Below, in pieces: positions 1 to 8,045 of a stretch of DNA of 32,726 bases. Position numbers and translations under genes: made by a program. Source of the stretch: an uncultured Bacteroidota bacterium (GTDB taxonomy: Bacteria > Bacteroidota > Bacteroidia > Bacteroidales > VadinHA17); contig CAIMVD010000351.1 in the NCBI GenBank assembly GCA_903844815.1, positions 1 through 32,726 of the forward strand, in the 5' to 3' direction. The stretch's first letter is position 1, and each line of letters opens with the position of its first letter. The notes beneath the pieces are model-generated. The model was not told the origin of the DNA and made no database searches. It saw only the letters and a list, made by a program, of their open reading frames with translations.

Positions 1-116
1 GCTCGCTTGTGAATGCTTATGAAGAAGTCTATAGGAAAGCCGTATGCGGGAAAACCGCACGTACGGTTTGACGAGGGGGTAGGGAAAGTTTTATTAACTT
101 TCCCACTCTACTCTAC
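1..116 (+). mobile_element. 3' end of a group II intron (domains V and VI)
   Basis: Bases 37-69 fold as a group II domain V: the AGC triad (38-40) lies in a lower helix AAGCCGTA/TACGGTTT, followed by a small bulge and an upper GCGG/CCGC helix closed by a GAAA-type loop. A domain VI-like hairpin follows, with GGGAAAGTT (82-90) pairing perfectly with AACTTTCCC (96-104). A105 sits where the branch-point adenosine is expected, and the 3' end is at CTCTAC (111) or CTAC (116). Bases 1-36 would be the tail of domain IV or its linker. The intron-encoded reverse transcriptase, if present, lies left of the window. The family assignment is firm, but the exact splice site is not. Confidence 0.85.
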
Positions 117-170
117 TGGTAAAGAAAAAATCATAGAACCACTACAGTTTTTTTAACCCGCTTTTTAATC

Positions 171-178
171 TATCTTTG
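171..178 (+). promoter_or_regulatory. Bacteroidetes-type -7 box for the DEAD-box gene
   Basis: TATCTTTG matches the TAnnTTTG -7 consensus of Bacteroidetes sigma-A promoters. It overlaps the upstream TTG (176) that would give the longest reading frame, so that TTG is unlikely to be transcribed as a start. A start at the second TTG (200) would lie roughly 15-20 nt after the transcription start. No convincing -33 TTG was found. Confidence 0.5.
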
Positions 179-199
179 CAGTCCATTAATAAGTTACAT

Positions 200-1321
200 T
201 TGAAGACGTTCACTGATTTAGGTGTTTCCAATGCTTTTTTAAAAGCTCTTGAGGAAATAGACATAATTACCCCCACCGAAATACAAATTAAAGCCATCCC
301 TTTTCTGATTGAAAAAGGAACCGATTTCATTGGCCAGGCACAGACAGGTACCGGAAAAACCGCTGCATTCGGATTGCCGATATTGCAGGGAATAAATCCG
401 GATAAGCCGGTAATACAGGCCCTGATACTGTCACCAACCCGGGAGTTGGGACAGCAGATTGCGAAACAGCTGTTTAAATACATAAAATACCTCCCGAAAA
501 AGATCTTTATCGAATCGGTTTACGGGGGACCAAATATTGAAGAACAGATCCGTTCATTAACCCGTCCCACCCATGTAGTTGTTGCAACACCCGGTCGTTT
601 GGTCGACCTCCTGGAAAGAAAAGCAATTGATCTGTCATTTATCAGGACCCTTGTGCTTGATGAAGCAGATGAGATGCTGAGCATGGGTTTCAAGAAGGAC
701 CTCGATGCCATCCTGAAATGCACTGCTGGCAAACGGCACACCTGGCTGTTTTCAGCTACCATGCCCCTTGAGATAAAGAAAATTATCACCAGCTATATGT
801 CGCCCACTTCAATGAAGGTTGAAGTAAACAGGAATGAAATTGTGAACAGGGACATTGAGCACAAATTTCTCGTCTGCACCCGAGAGGAGAAGCCTGTTGT
901 TCTCCTTCAATTCCTGAGCACGCAGAGAACCGAAAGGGGACTCGTGTTCTGCAGGACCAAGGTTGAAGCTCAGACTGTTGCTAAAAGACTGCAGGCCAAG
1001 AAGATCAATGCTGATGCCCTGCATGGCGATATGCTTCAGATTGAACGCGACAAGGTGATGAGGGCATTCAAGAACGGAAAGCTTCAGATCCTCATCGCCA
1101 CTGATCTTGCTGCCAGGGGAATTGATGTCAAGGAGCTGGCTTTTGTTGTTCATTATCAGCTTCCCGAGAAATCAGAATTCTACACCCACCGAAGCGGACG
1201 TACCGGACGTGCCGGACATAAGGGTTTTTCGCTCAGCATGGTCACTCCACGCGAGGTTGAGACACTGAAGAATATTCAAAAGGAACTTGGAATAGCAGTC
1301 AAAGAGATTAGTAAACAATAA
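200..1321 (+). CDS. DEAD-box ATP-dependent RNA helicase
   Basis: This is an RNA-unwinding ATPase of the RhlE/DeaD superfamily-2 class, acting in the cytoplasm on structured RNA in ribosome assembly or mRNA turnover. All core motifs are visible (numbered from TTG 200): a Q motif near the N-terminus, motif I AQTGTGKT (47-54), PTREL, TPGR, DEAD (154-157), SAT (185-187), motif V ATDLAARGID and motif VI HRSGRTGR (330-337). The protein stops about 35 residues after motif VI, so it is a minimal helicase core without a basic tail or DbpA-type RNA-binding domain. No in-frame ATG exists near the start. TTG 200 is preferred over TTG 176 because the latter lies inside the -7 box. The next gene begins 9 nt after the stop. 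RhlE versus DeaD cannot be settled. Confidence 0.93.
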   Translation: MKTFTDLGVSNAFLKALEEIDIITPTEIQIKAIPFLIEKGTDFIGQAQTGTGKTAAFGLPILQGINPDKPVIQALILSPTRELGQQIAKQLFKYIKYLPKKIFIESVYGGPNIEEQIRSLTRPTHVVVATPGRLVDLLERKAIDLSFIRTLVLDEADEMLSMGFKKDLDAILKCTAGKRHTWLFSATMPLEIKKIITSYMSPTSMKVEVNRNEIVNRDIEHKFLVCTREEKPVVLLQFLSTQRTERGLVFCRTKVEAQTVAKRLQAKKINADALHGDMLQIERDKVMRAFKNGKLQILIATDLAARGIDVKELAFVVHYQLPEKSEFYTHRSGRTGRAGHKGFSLSMVTPREVETLKNIQKELGIAVKEISKQ

Positions 1322-1330
1322 AAAAGGTTC

Positions 1331-1552
1331 ATGTCAGAACAAGCAAGCAATGACCCTCTTCACGGCAAGACTCTTGAATATATTGTCAGGTATCTTGTCG
1401 ACCGTTTTGGCTGGCAAGAGCTGAGCCGGCGAATCAGGATAAATTGTTTTTCAAAGGATCCCAGTGTAAAATCGACCCTTACGTTTCTGCGGAAAACACC
1501 CTGGGCGAGGAAGAAGGTAGAGGACCTATATATTTCTGTGTTTGAAAAATAA
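1331..1552 (+). CDS. VF530 (DUF2132) family small protein
   Basis: A 73-residue basic protein resembling the VF530/DUF2132 family, whose founding member from Vibrio fischeri has been solved and proposed to bind DNA. Family-like features are an N-terminal DPLHGKTLE segment, a central GW-x-ELSRRI helix and the NCF..DPS(V)KSTL..LRKTPWARKKVE region. The length is normal for the family. It starts 9 nt after the DEAD-box stop codon, so the two are probably co-transcribed. The cellular role is unknown. Confidence 0.85.
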   Translation: MSEQASNDPLHGKTLEYIVRYLVDRFGWQELSRRIRINCFSKDPSVKSTLTFLRKTPWARKKVEDLYISVFEK

Positions 1553-1606
1553 TCAGATCTTAAACCCGTTGTCAACTAAACGGATACGATGAAATACAAG
1601 ATCCTG

Positions 1607-4108
1607 CTAAGAATTCCTGAGGAACATCAGATGGTTCATAACAAATCTGATGTCGCTCCAGGAAGCCTTTTCTCCCAGCTCAGCCTTAACAGGTCCCAGC
1701 GAAAAATCATCGCTTCCTTCAAACTGGCCCGATATAAGGTCAGTTAGTTCCTGTGATACAAATTTATTGATTGGAATTTCACCGGTCCCTACATAATGGG
1801 CAAGATGACCTTCGATAGTGGTTAAAGTCAGATTCCTCTCCTCTGCAATTTGTGAAACTGTTTTTCCCTCCTTAAAAAGATTATAGCTTGTAATCTTTGT
1901 ATCGGCTTTAGCTATTTTTGGAATCATTTCCCCTTCAGGAGAATCGGCGGGTGCTTCAATTTTTTCTTTTTGGCAATAAGAAATAATAATATTCAAAAGC
2001 TCTTTACCGTATTTCTCTGATTTTTTCGTGCCCATGCCCTTTATCAATTTAAGAGCCTTGTGCGACTGAGGCATAGAATTGGCCAGAGTAACCATTGTTT
2101 TCTGGGGAAGTATCATGTAATGTGGAAGCGAGGTTTCCCTTGCTTTTAAATTGCGCCATTCCTTAATCTGACGTAGCAAACCAGAATGCTGAACAGTTCC
2201 TGATGTATCCTCAACTGTCTTTTCAGAATGAGATCGGAGAGCAGGTATATCAAGTGACGATTTGGCCCTGGCATCGAGATATTTACCTGTCTCAAAACCA
2301 GATTTGACAGCATTAAGACAGTCCAACTTTATGACGGCCTCTTTTCTTGTTCGTTCCAGAGCCTCTGAAAAAGATTTGCGGACTGTTTTATTATCCGTTT
2401 CCACCTTATAACCGGCCAGAATTGCTTTCATGGCAGCCTCAAGTTTAACAGAAAAGTATTCGCCCGCCTTTTTTACCCGTTCCTGCAGAAGAATGTTCGA
2501 TTCAGCCTCAATTTCACCATTTAACAGTCCCTTTAACTGAAGGTGAAATTTTTCGGATACTTCAACCAGGTCAGCCTTTATGTTGATTAAGGTATTTTCG
2601 AGCATTTCCCTCGGATTTCCCAAAAGGCTTTCATGGTGCTCATTGACCACCTTCATACAATAATATAGTTTATGAGTCAGGGGAGCAAAATCGAAGAGTT
2701 CTGTCAGCAGCATCTGCTGGTAGGCTTTTTTCGACTCAGCCAGTAGCTTTTGATCGGGTTGTTTTTTTTCAGTTTCCCTGGTAAAGTCAGAAATTGAGCG
2801 ATTGTCAATAATACTTCGCTGGTTGATCTGTGTACTAAGTACAAGTCCGTTTAAAGTCCGGCACCGGCTGAGAGCCACATACACCTGCCCGTGGGCAAAA
2901 GCATCGCGTGCATCAATGATAGCTTTTTCAAATGTTAGACCCTGACTCTTATGTATTGTTATTGCCCAGGCTAACTTTAGTGGGTATTGGGTAAATGTTC
3001 CGATAACTGTTTCCTGAATCTCTTTACTCTCGTCATCAATGGTATATTTCATGTTTTGCCATTCCACCATCTCCACCCTGATGCGGAAATCGTCATCAGG
3101 ACATTTAACTACGATTACATCCTTATCAAAAGATTCCACCTTTCCAATTTTCCCGTTAAAGAAAAGCTTTTCGCGCGACAGGTCATTCTTTACAAACATA
3201 ACCTGAGCACCTTTTTTAAGAATCAGCTCACTTGCATTGGGGTATGAGAACTCCGGGAAATCATCCTTAATGGTAGCGCTGAATGAATGAGTACTGCCGG
3301 GAAGCTTCTCAAGCTTTGAATCATTTAACGTCTGGGCCTGATAATTGTGAGTTGTAAGAGTGATGTATCCGCCGTCAGAATCGGGATCAAAATCAGGAAT
3401 AAATCTTTTGTTCAGTTCTTTAAGTACTTCAGAGTCCACATTGTTGTCGCGGACCTTATTTAGCAGGTCAATAAAAACCTGATCATTCTGCCGGTAAATG
3501 TGTTTCAACTCAATAGTTACGTAATCGGTACTGCCAAGTGCCCGGCTTCCGAAGAAAAAAGCCGAATCATAATACTTCTTCAGGATTTCCCAGTCTTCGT
3601 CTTTAACAACCGGAGCAAGCTGCTGAAGATCGCCAATCATCAGTAACTGGACCCCGCCAAATGGCAGGTGGCGAAGCTTGTATCGCCTCAGTACGCCATC
3701 GATTGCATCGAGTGTATCTGCTCTTACCATGCTTATCTCATCAATTATTAGCAGGTCGAGGCTTTTTATTATATTGATCTTATCACGGCTCATTTTGTAC
3801 CCTGCCGTATCTTTTTGTTCAGGCTGGTTATCAGGATTGGTTTCTGAAAAGTAAAATGACGGAACGAATGGATGAAAAGGCAGTTGGAAAAATGAATGTA
3901 TTGTTACACCTCCGGCATTTATTGCGGCTACACCTGTTGGGGCCACAACAATCATCCGTTTTGGGGAAGATTTTTTCAGGTCATGCAGGAACGTAGTTTT
4001 GCCAGTACCGGCTTTCCCGGTAAGAAAGATGTTGCGATTTGTATATTTAACAAAATCAAAAGCTAACTGCAGTTCCTGATTTGTGACAGTTTCAATATTC
4101 TGTTCCAT
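1607..4108 (-). CDS. PIF1-like superfamily 1 helicase with C-terminal HRDC-like and HTH domains
   Basis: An 833-residue DNA helicase. The N-terminal half carries Walker A GKAGTGKT (31-38), a VVAPTGVAAINAGG motif Ia (54-67), Walker B LIIDEIS with DE at 123-124, GDLQQLAPV, and a C-terminal helicase block with TIHKSQGLT and YVALSR. This order is typical of the PIF1/RecD-related enzymes that unwind DNA 5' to 3'. The second half has charged helical linkers, an HRDC-like helical region (about 655-720) and an HTH_40-like segment (about 750-800) containing VSQIAEERNLTLTTIEGHL. This composite architecture is common in Bacteroidetes. It converges on the VF530 gene with a 54-nt gap and stands alone on its strand. 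Its physiological substrate is not known. Confidence 0.9.
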   Translation of the reverse strand: MEQNIETVTNQELQLAFDFVKYTNRNIFLTGKAGTGKTTFLHDLKKSSPKRMIVVAPTGVAAINAGGVTIHSFFQLPFHPFVPSFYFSETNPDNQPEQKDTAGYKMSRDKINIIKSLDLLIIDEISMVRADTLDAIDGVLRRYKLRHLPFGGVQLLMIGDLQQLAPVVKDEDWEILKKYYDSAFFFGSRALGSTDYVTIELKHIYRQNDQVFIDLLNKVRDNNVDSEVLKELNKRFIPDFDPDSDGGYITLTTHNYQAQTLNDSKLEKLPGSTHSFSATIKDDFPEFSYPNASELILKKGAQVMFVKNDLSREKLFFNGKIGKVESFDKDVIVVKCPDDDFRIRVEMVEWQNMKYTIDDESKEIQETVIGTFTQYPLKLAWAITIHKSQGLTFEKAIIDARDAFAHGQVYVALSRCRTLNGLVLSTQINQRSIIDNRSISDFTRETEKKQPDQKLLAESKKAYQQMLLTELFDFAPLTHKLYYCMKVVNEHHESLLGNPREMLENTLINIKADLVEVSEKFHLQLKGLLNGEIEAESNILLQERVKKAGEYFSVKLEAAMKAILAGYKVETDNKTVRKSFSEALERTRKEAVIKLDCLNAVKSGFETGKYLDARAKSSLDIPALRSHSEKTVEDTSGTVQHSGLLRQIKEWRNLKARETSLPHYMILPQKTMVTLANSMPQSHKALKLIKGMGTKKSEKYGKELLNIIISYCQKEKIEAPADSPEGEMIPKIAKADTKITSYNLFKEGKTVSQIAEERNLTLTTIEGHLAHYVGTGEIPINKFVSQELTDLISGQFEGSDDFSLGPVKAELGEKASWSDIRFVMNHLMFLRNS

Positions 4109-4178
4109 GATTTACAATAAAGAATAAAAATATTAAAACAGTCCGATCTGAGACTATGATAACGGTAAAATAAAATCA

Positions 4179-4211
4179 ATTGTATTCAACTTTTTCAAAT
4201 TTGAATACAAT
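4179..4211. promoter_or_regulatory. Perfect 11-bp inverted repeat upstream of the helicase gene
   Basis: ATTGTATTCAA (4179-4189) and TTGAATACAAT (4201-4211) are exact reverse complements with an 11-nt spacer. No T-run follows on either strand, so an intrinsic terminator is unlikely. It lies about 70 nt upstream of the helicase start and could be an operator or an RNA hairpin in its leader. No matching regulator is adjacent. Confidence 0.45.
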
Positions 4212-4235
4212 GAGATACACTTAAACTAACCGTTG

Positions 4236-4371
4236 CAATTCTGCTTCGTTTATGGGTATATTATCAATCCCAATCCCCGCTGCCCGATTTACACGCTTTT
4301 AATGCGAGTTTTAACCTTTCTATTCTTTCTTTCAGCTATTGTTCCGGGCTTTCCCATTCAGGTTTAAAAAC
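4236..4371 (-). pseudogene. Decayed coding remnant downstream of the methyltransferase
   Basis: Read on the minus strand in the frame that continues past the methyltransferase stop codon, this stretch gives VFKPEWESPEQ, a stop, then LKERIERLKLALKACKSG and a few more residues before further stops. The composition is protein-like: amphipathic, lysine- and leucine-rich, with an EWESPEQ segment. The frame is interrupted and has no start. It is probably the relic of a small gene or of an extended C-terminus. The parent family is not identified. Confidence 0.3.
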
Positions 4372-5133
4372 TTACTTTTCTGCTATTACAAGCATTTCAA
4401 AATCCCCTGTTGTTAGGTTATCGTTCCTGCTGAATGCTCCAAGTTTTGCTCCGTAAATATCGATTGTCTTAAAGTTCAGCGATTTCAACAGCCAGGTTAT
4501 TTCGGCAGGAATATAGTATCTTTCATTACATTCAAGATCAATCATATTTCCTGAATCATCCCGTATGGATGTTATGTTATGATCGCGAAATGTCATTAAA
4601 TCAAAGGCATTATCATTATAAGCCGCGTTACCCTCCTGCTTTTCCATGGCAAGAAAATCTTTCACAGAGTGAAAAAGGGGGAATAAGCCATTTAAGGTTG
4701 TAAAAATCAGTACGCCGTTTTTTTTCAGTGCCTTTGCCGCATTCTGAAGAATCTGATAATTCATTTCATCTGTTTCCATGAGGGGGAAAGCTCCTTCACA
4801 AATCATTATAGCCAGATCATAATCCTCTGAAAATGGCAATTCCCTTGCATCATGCTGTCTGAAATCAATCTTCAGATTCTGTTCCAAAGCTTTTTCATTT
4901 GCCCGTTTTAATAAGGAGTCTGATAAATCGATACCAGTTACTTTATACCCTCTTCTTGTCAGTTCAATCGAGTGCCTGCCAGTTCCGCAGCCAATATCCA
5001 GAATGCGGGTTTGCTTATCATAAGCAATCTCCTTCTCTATAAAATCGCATTCCCCACTGGTGCCTTGTGCAAAACTCTCATTGTCATAATTCAACCCGTA
5101 ATTTTCAAATAATTTTTCGTACCATTTTTGCAT
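4372..5133 (-). CDS. Class I SAM-dependent methyltransferase
   Basis: A 253-residue soluble methyltransferase with a Rossmann core. Motif I is ILDIGCGTGRH (44-54), followed by VTGIDLS as the acidic loop that holds the SAM ribose. A DLAIMICEGAFPLM segment occupies the motif IV position, and a C-terminal beta meander follows. The closest general class is Methyltransf_25/11, which covers small-molecule, lipid or protein methylases, so the substrate cannot be named. It starts 19 nt after the end of the broken hydrogenase gene, suggesting one transcript. No N-terminal signal or membrane segment is present. Confidence 0.88.
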   Translation of the reverse strand: MQKWYEKLFENYGLNYDNESFAQGTSGECDFIEKEIAYDKQTRILDIGCGTGRHSIELTRRGYKVTGIDLSDSLLKRANEKALEQNLKIDFRQHDARELPFSEDYDLAIMICEGAFPLMETDEMNYQILQNAAKALKKNGVLIFTTLNGLFPLFHSVKDFLAMEKQEGNAAYNDNAFDLMTFRDHNITSIRDDSGNMIDLECNERYYIPAEITWLLKSLNFKTIDIYGAKLGAFSRNDNLTTGDFEMLVIAEK

Positions 5134-5152
5134 AATTTGTCATATTAGTGGA

Positions 5153-6275
5153 TTATACAGATAAGATTAAATTAGATTTGTCATTGTAAGTTGTATGCAA
5201 GTATCTCTTTGCTGCCGGACTGCCTACGTCCCCCAGGAAATCCCTGTATATTGCTTTTATTTCCGGGTTTTCATGACTATAGCGGTTTGAGGCTTGAACA
5301 TCAGCGGCATTCAGGGCACTAATACGCTTTTCTATTTTGCTGCTGCCCGCCGGTTGCCCCGCCCCGCCAACGCATCCTCCTTTACATGCCATGACCTCAA
5401 TAAAATCGTATTTACATCTGCCATCAATAACCTGATCGAGAAGCATTTTTGCATTTCTCATTTCGTAACACACTGCTACATTCAGAGAAGTTGAACCTAT
5501 TGTGACCGATGCTTCCTTTAATCCGGTCAGACCTTGTATCTTCTGCAGATCCAGCAAGTTGGACGGCGGGTTACTACCTGTGATATTGAAATGGGCAGTT
5601 CTGAGAGCAGCTCTCATCACCCCGCCGGTATTGCCAAATATTATACCACCGCCTGATGCTGTGCTCATCAATGTGTCGAAACTGCCGCTGTGAGATGCAA
5701 TATTGATATTCCGTTTTTTCAAAAGTGCAGCTAACTCACTGGTAGTTATTGCAATGTCTGTACACAACATGCTTCCTGTTACGAGCTCTTCGCGGGTAAT
5801 CTCATATTTCTTAGCCGAACATGGGGTAATTGCTACATGGATAATATTAGAAGGATCTAATCCCATCTTTGTGGCAAAATAACTTTTTACCAAAGAACCT
5901 TGCATTGAGATGGGGCTTCTCACTGTCTATCGCATCCAGAACATCCTGCCAATGATATTTTAAAGTTAATGCGCCTTCTTCGCAACTGGCAATACATGCT
6001 CCGCAATGAATACACACATGATTGGAAGGGCTGGCTTTGTAGGTCCCAAATACTTTTTGTTTTTCCATGCAAACCTCAGTACAATCACCGCACTCCTCAC
6101 ATTTCCCTGGCCAACGTACTATTGCCGGGTTAGTGTTTTGAACCGGCAAAAAATCTAATCCCAGTGACCTGCCATAACCTTCCTCGCATGAACTTAACCA
6201 ATATGTACCAACAATTAAAGATGTATTGTAGATGCAAGCCTTCTTAATGAATTTTCGTCTGCTGATGCTGTTCAT
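5153..6275 (-). pseudogene. Twin-arginine [FeFe]-hydrogenase gene broken by an internal deletion and frameshift
   Basis: Two overlapping frames together make an iron-only hydrogenase missing its middle. The first (6275-5847) has a twin-arginine signal (SRRKFIKK, residues 5-12) and two 4Fe-4S motifs, CEECGDCTEVC and CIHCGACIASC. The second (5923-5153) resumes inside the catalytic H-cluster domain at RSPISMQGSLVKSYFA, the counterpart of the family's KSPQQM-GALIK block, and keeps the L2 motif TPCSAKKYE and L3 motif MACKGGCVGGAGQP. The intervening part, including the TSCCPxW motif that supplies one H-cluster cysteine, is absent. By comparison with the family about 100-130 residues are lost. Without that cysteine an H-cluster should not assemble. 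It precedes the methyltransferase by 19 nt. An assembly error is possible but would have to remove a sizeable segment. Confidence 0.85.
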
Positions 6276-6439
6276 GATGGTAAAGATTTGTTAAATTTAG
6301 TCGATGCAAATACATCCATATTCAGGATATTAGTAACATTACCAGTCTTTTATGGAGACTGAAAACAGTAATATCATTATTAAAGCATCAGATAAAAACG
6401 CTGGTCTCTCCTTGCTGTAATTCTTCCGTTTTGTAAGTG

Positions 6440-6709
6440 TCAATCAAATAAATCGGTCAGAAAATTTCTTTTTCTTCCATAACTGTTTCCGTGAGAATGG
6501 TGCCGGTCAGATTCATGAGATCTGTTATGGTGTTCATTGTTTTCAGGTGAATACTGGCCTGACAGGTTTTCAGAATTAAATGTTCGCTCAATTATTTTCT
6601 CCAGTTCTCCCCTGTCTAACCATACTCCCCTGCAAGAAGGGCAATAATCAATTTCAATTCCCTGCTTTTCTGACATCAGTAAGTCAATGTTACAAATCGG
6701 ACATTTCAT
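6440..6709 (-). CDS. zf-TFIIB-like zinc-ribbon protein
   Basis: An 89-residue protein beginning MKCPICNIDL. It has two CPxC knuckles (C3/C6 and C23/C26) followed by GVWLDRGELEKII, the hallmark of bacterial zf-TFIIB family proteins. The rest is a low-complexity His/Ser/Asn-rich tail (about 55-80) that could bind metal. The function of the family is not established. It is separated from the hydrogenase relic by about 160 nt and lies downstream of the predicted barrel protein on the same strand. Confidence 0.85.
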   Translation of the reverse strand: MKCPICNIDLLMSEKQGIEIDYCPSCRGVWLDRGELEKIIERTFNSENLSGQYSPENNEHHNRSHESDRHHSHGNSYGRKRNFLTDLFD

Positions 6710-6764
6710 AATTTTGATTTTTAAAGGTTTATATTATACAATTGGAATCTTAACAGAAAATGGT

Positions 6765-7370
6765 TCAGAACAGCCCTATTTTCAACCCTGTTGAAAAGGT
6801 GAATCCTTTCAGATCCGTTTCAGAAATATTCCTGAATGTTACATCACTCACAAATCTGTAACCGGCTGAAAGATTAAGTTTTACATATTTATGAAGATTG
6901 ATCTCAACAGCCACTCCCGGCTCAAGATAAGCATACCAGGAATCATCAGAAGGAATAACGACATGATCGTTTTCATAGGAATCTTTCAGATCAAGTTCAA
7001 TTTCGCCGGCGCCAATTTCAAGAGGAAAATTCAAATGAACCGCGCCTTCCGGCTTTATTGAATACTCTGCTTTTAGCCCAAACCACTGGCCATGAAGATA
7101 TAGCTGATCCGACACTTCAGCCGGAGTATTTTCAGTAACAGTGAACTTGTATAATAAATTTACTGACAAATTATTATTGAATATCAGTCCGGCACCAATT
7201 CCCGGAATAACTGCTGTTGCCCCGCCAAATTTGCCAAACTGGCAGGAGGGATTAATAAAATAACCCATATGTGGTTTCAGATTTCCGAATACAGTCTTCG
7301 CGTTATCCTTCGTTTGGGCTGTGGTATTTAGTACAACCATAAACAATATAATTGATAATCTTATTTTCAT
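6765..7370 (-). CDS. Predicted outer-membrane beta-barrel protein
   Basis: A 201-residue protein with an N-terminal signal peptide (hydrophobic 4-17, cleavage after about TTAQ). Alternating hydrophobic/polar strands and glycine/aromatic turns follow, and the last residues form a strand (FTFSTGLKIGLF) ending in phenylalanine as in BAM substrates. This fits a small OmpW/OmpX-like or porin-family barrel of Bacteroidetes. Ligand and role are unknown. It has its own intergenic region upstream (7371-7568). Confidence 0.75.
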   Translation of the reverse strand: MKIRLSIILFMVVLNTTAQTKDNAKTVFGNLKPHMGYFINPSCQFGKFGGATAVIPGIGAGLIFNNNLSVNLLYKFTVTENTPAEVSDQLYLHGQWFGLKAEYSIKPEGAVHLNFPLEIGAGEIELDLKDSYENDHVVIPSDDSWYAYLEPGVAVEINLHKYVKLNLSAGYRFVSDVTFRNISETDLKGFTFSTGLKIGLF

Positions 7371-7568
7371 TTTTTCATTTTTTTGAGTCTCGGGTTATGC
7401 ATTAAAATCATCGCATCTGACTGACTATTACACATCAGTTCAGAAGATCGCTGAAAAAACGCAATACCTGAAAACAGTGAAACTTATTTATTACAGAGAA
7501 TAGCCTTAAATATAATTATGTCAACCCGACTGAATTATTCAGTCAGCTGATAAAAAATACTATAAAGT

Positions 7569-7880
7569 TCAGACGATCTCAGGCGGTTGCCATATTGATC
7601 CAAAAAATTCCTTTGGAGACGAATTCAGTATACAGAAGAACCTTACAGAATTCCGATGGAAATAAGAGTAACCTGACTTGAATGATCCCGGCCAATTATC
7701 ATCATCGGTGCAAATCACCAAATTCTGCTGATGCGTTGTTTCGACATCATTAACAAGTACATGGGTCAAAAGTATATGCTGATTGCTGTTGAATTTCAAT
7801 AAAGATCTCTCCCCATTTATAAAAAATAAAGTGATGAGGACAATTAATAAATTTAATACAGTTCTTTTACATTTGCCCAT
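7569..7880 (-). CDS. Small secreted peptide with C-terminal WQPP tail (left copy)
   Basis: About 103 residues, starting at MGKCKRTVLN. A strongly hydrophobic segment (residues 8-19) reads as a signal peptide or membrane anchor. The polar body is rich in N, H, D and S, and the protein ends in SIWQPPEIV. The frame extends upstream to 7931, but the ATG at 7880 lies just after a TATTTTTG -7 box, so the short start is preferred. A similarly built protein with the tail SVWQPPKVF is encoded at 11144-11446 on the other side of the MarR and P-type ATPase genes. I recall WQPP endings in small proteins next to Bacteroidetes metal-efflux genes but cannot confirm this. No enzymatic motif is visible. Confidence 0.6.
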   Translation of the reverse strand: MGKCKRTVLNLLIVLITLFFINGERSLLKFNSNQHILLTHVLVNDVETTHQQNLVICTDDDNWPGSFKSGYSYFHRNSVRFFCILNSSPKEFFGSIWQPPEIV

Positions 7881-7889
7881 AATTACCTG

Positions 7890-7897
7890 CAAAAATA
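7890..7897 (-). promoter_or_regulatory. -7 box of the left WQPP peptide gene
   Basis: On the minus strand this reads TATTTTTG, matching TAnnTTTG. It lies only about 9 nt before the ATG at 7880, implying a very short or absent leader. It supports the inner start over the ATG at 7931. Confidence 0.4.
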
Positions 7898-7943
7898 TAG
7901 AAAGATTTATTGCTTGTCCCTGTTTAATCATTTTTTAACAATT

Positions 7944-7961
7944 TTTTAACAGTTGTTAAAA
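7944..7961. promoter_or_regulatory. 18-bp palindrome between the divergent WQPP and MarR genes
   Basis: TTTTAACA-GT-TGTTAAAA is a perfect 8-2-8 dyad. The motif TTTTTTAACA also occurs directly to the left (7931-7940), giving one and a half sites. It lies roughly 50 nt upstream of the left WQPP gene's -7 box and 90 nt upstream of the MarR gene, in a divergent regulatory region. It differs from the MarR dyad at 8016-8035, so a second regulator may act here. Confidence 0.4.
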
Positions 7962-8015
7962 CTGATTCTGCCACACACAATCAGCTAAACTAATTTAAAG
8001 ATAAATAAATTAGGT

Positions 8016-8041
8016 TAGTTAGCATATACTAACTATATTTG
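8016..8041 (+). promoter_or_regulatory. MarR promoter with overlapping operator dyad
   Basis: TAGTTAG-CATATA-CTAACTA (8016-8035) is a perfect 7-bp inverted repeat. The -7 box TATATTTG (8034-8041) begins on its last two bases, and the MarR ATG follows at 8046, so the transcript should be nearly leaderless. A dimeric MarR protein bound here would block RNA polymerase directly. Eleven of 12 bases of the inner segment GTTAGCATATAC (8018-8029) recur at 8478-8489 upstream of the ATPase gene. Confidence 0.7.
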
Positions 8042-8045
8042 TGCC

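Noticed and set aside
5294-5693. Two plus-strand open frames inside the hydrogenase relic
   Set aside because: They are antisense to the conserved H-cluster region and show no recognisable motif; shadows.
7881-7931. N-terminal extension of the left WQPP protein to the ATG at 7931
   Set aside because: The TATTTTTG box lies inside the extension, and the inner ATG gives a clean signal peptide.
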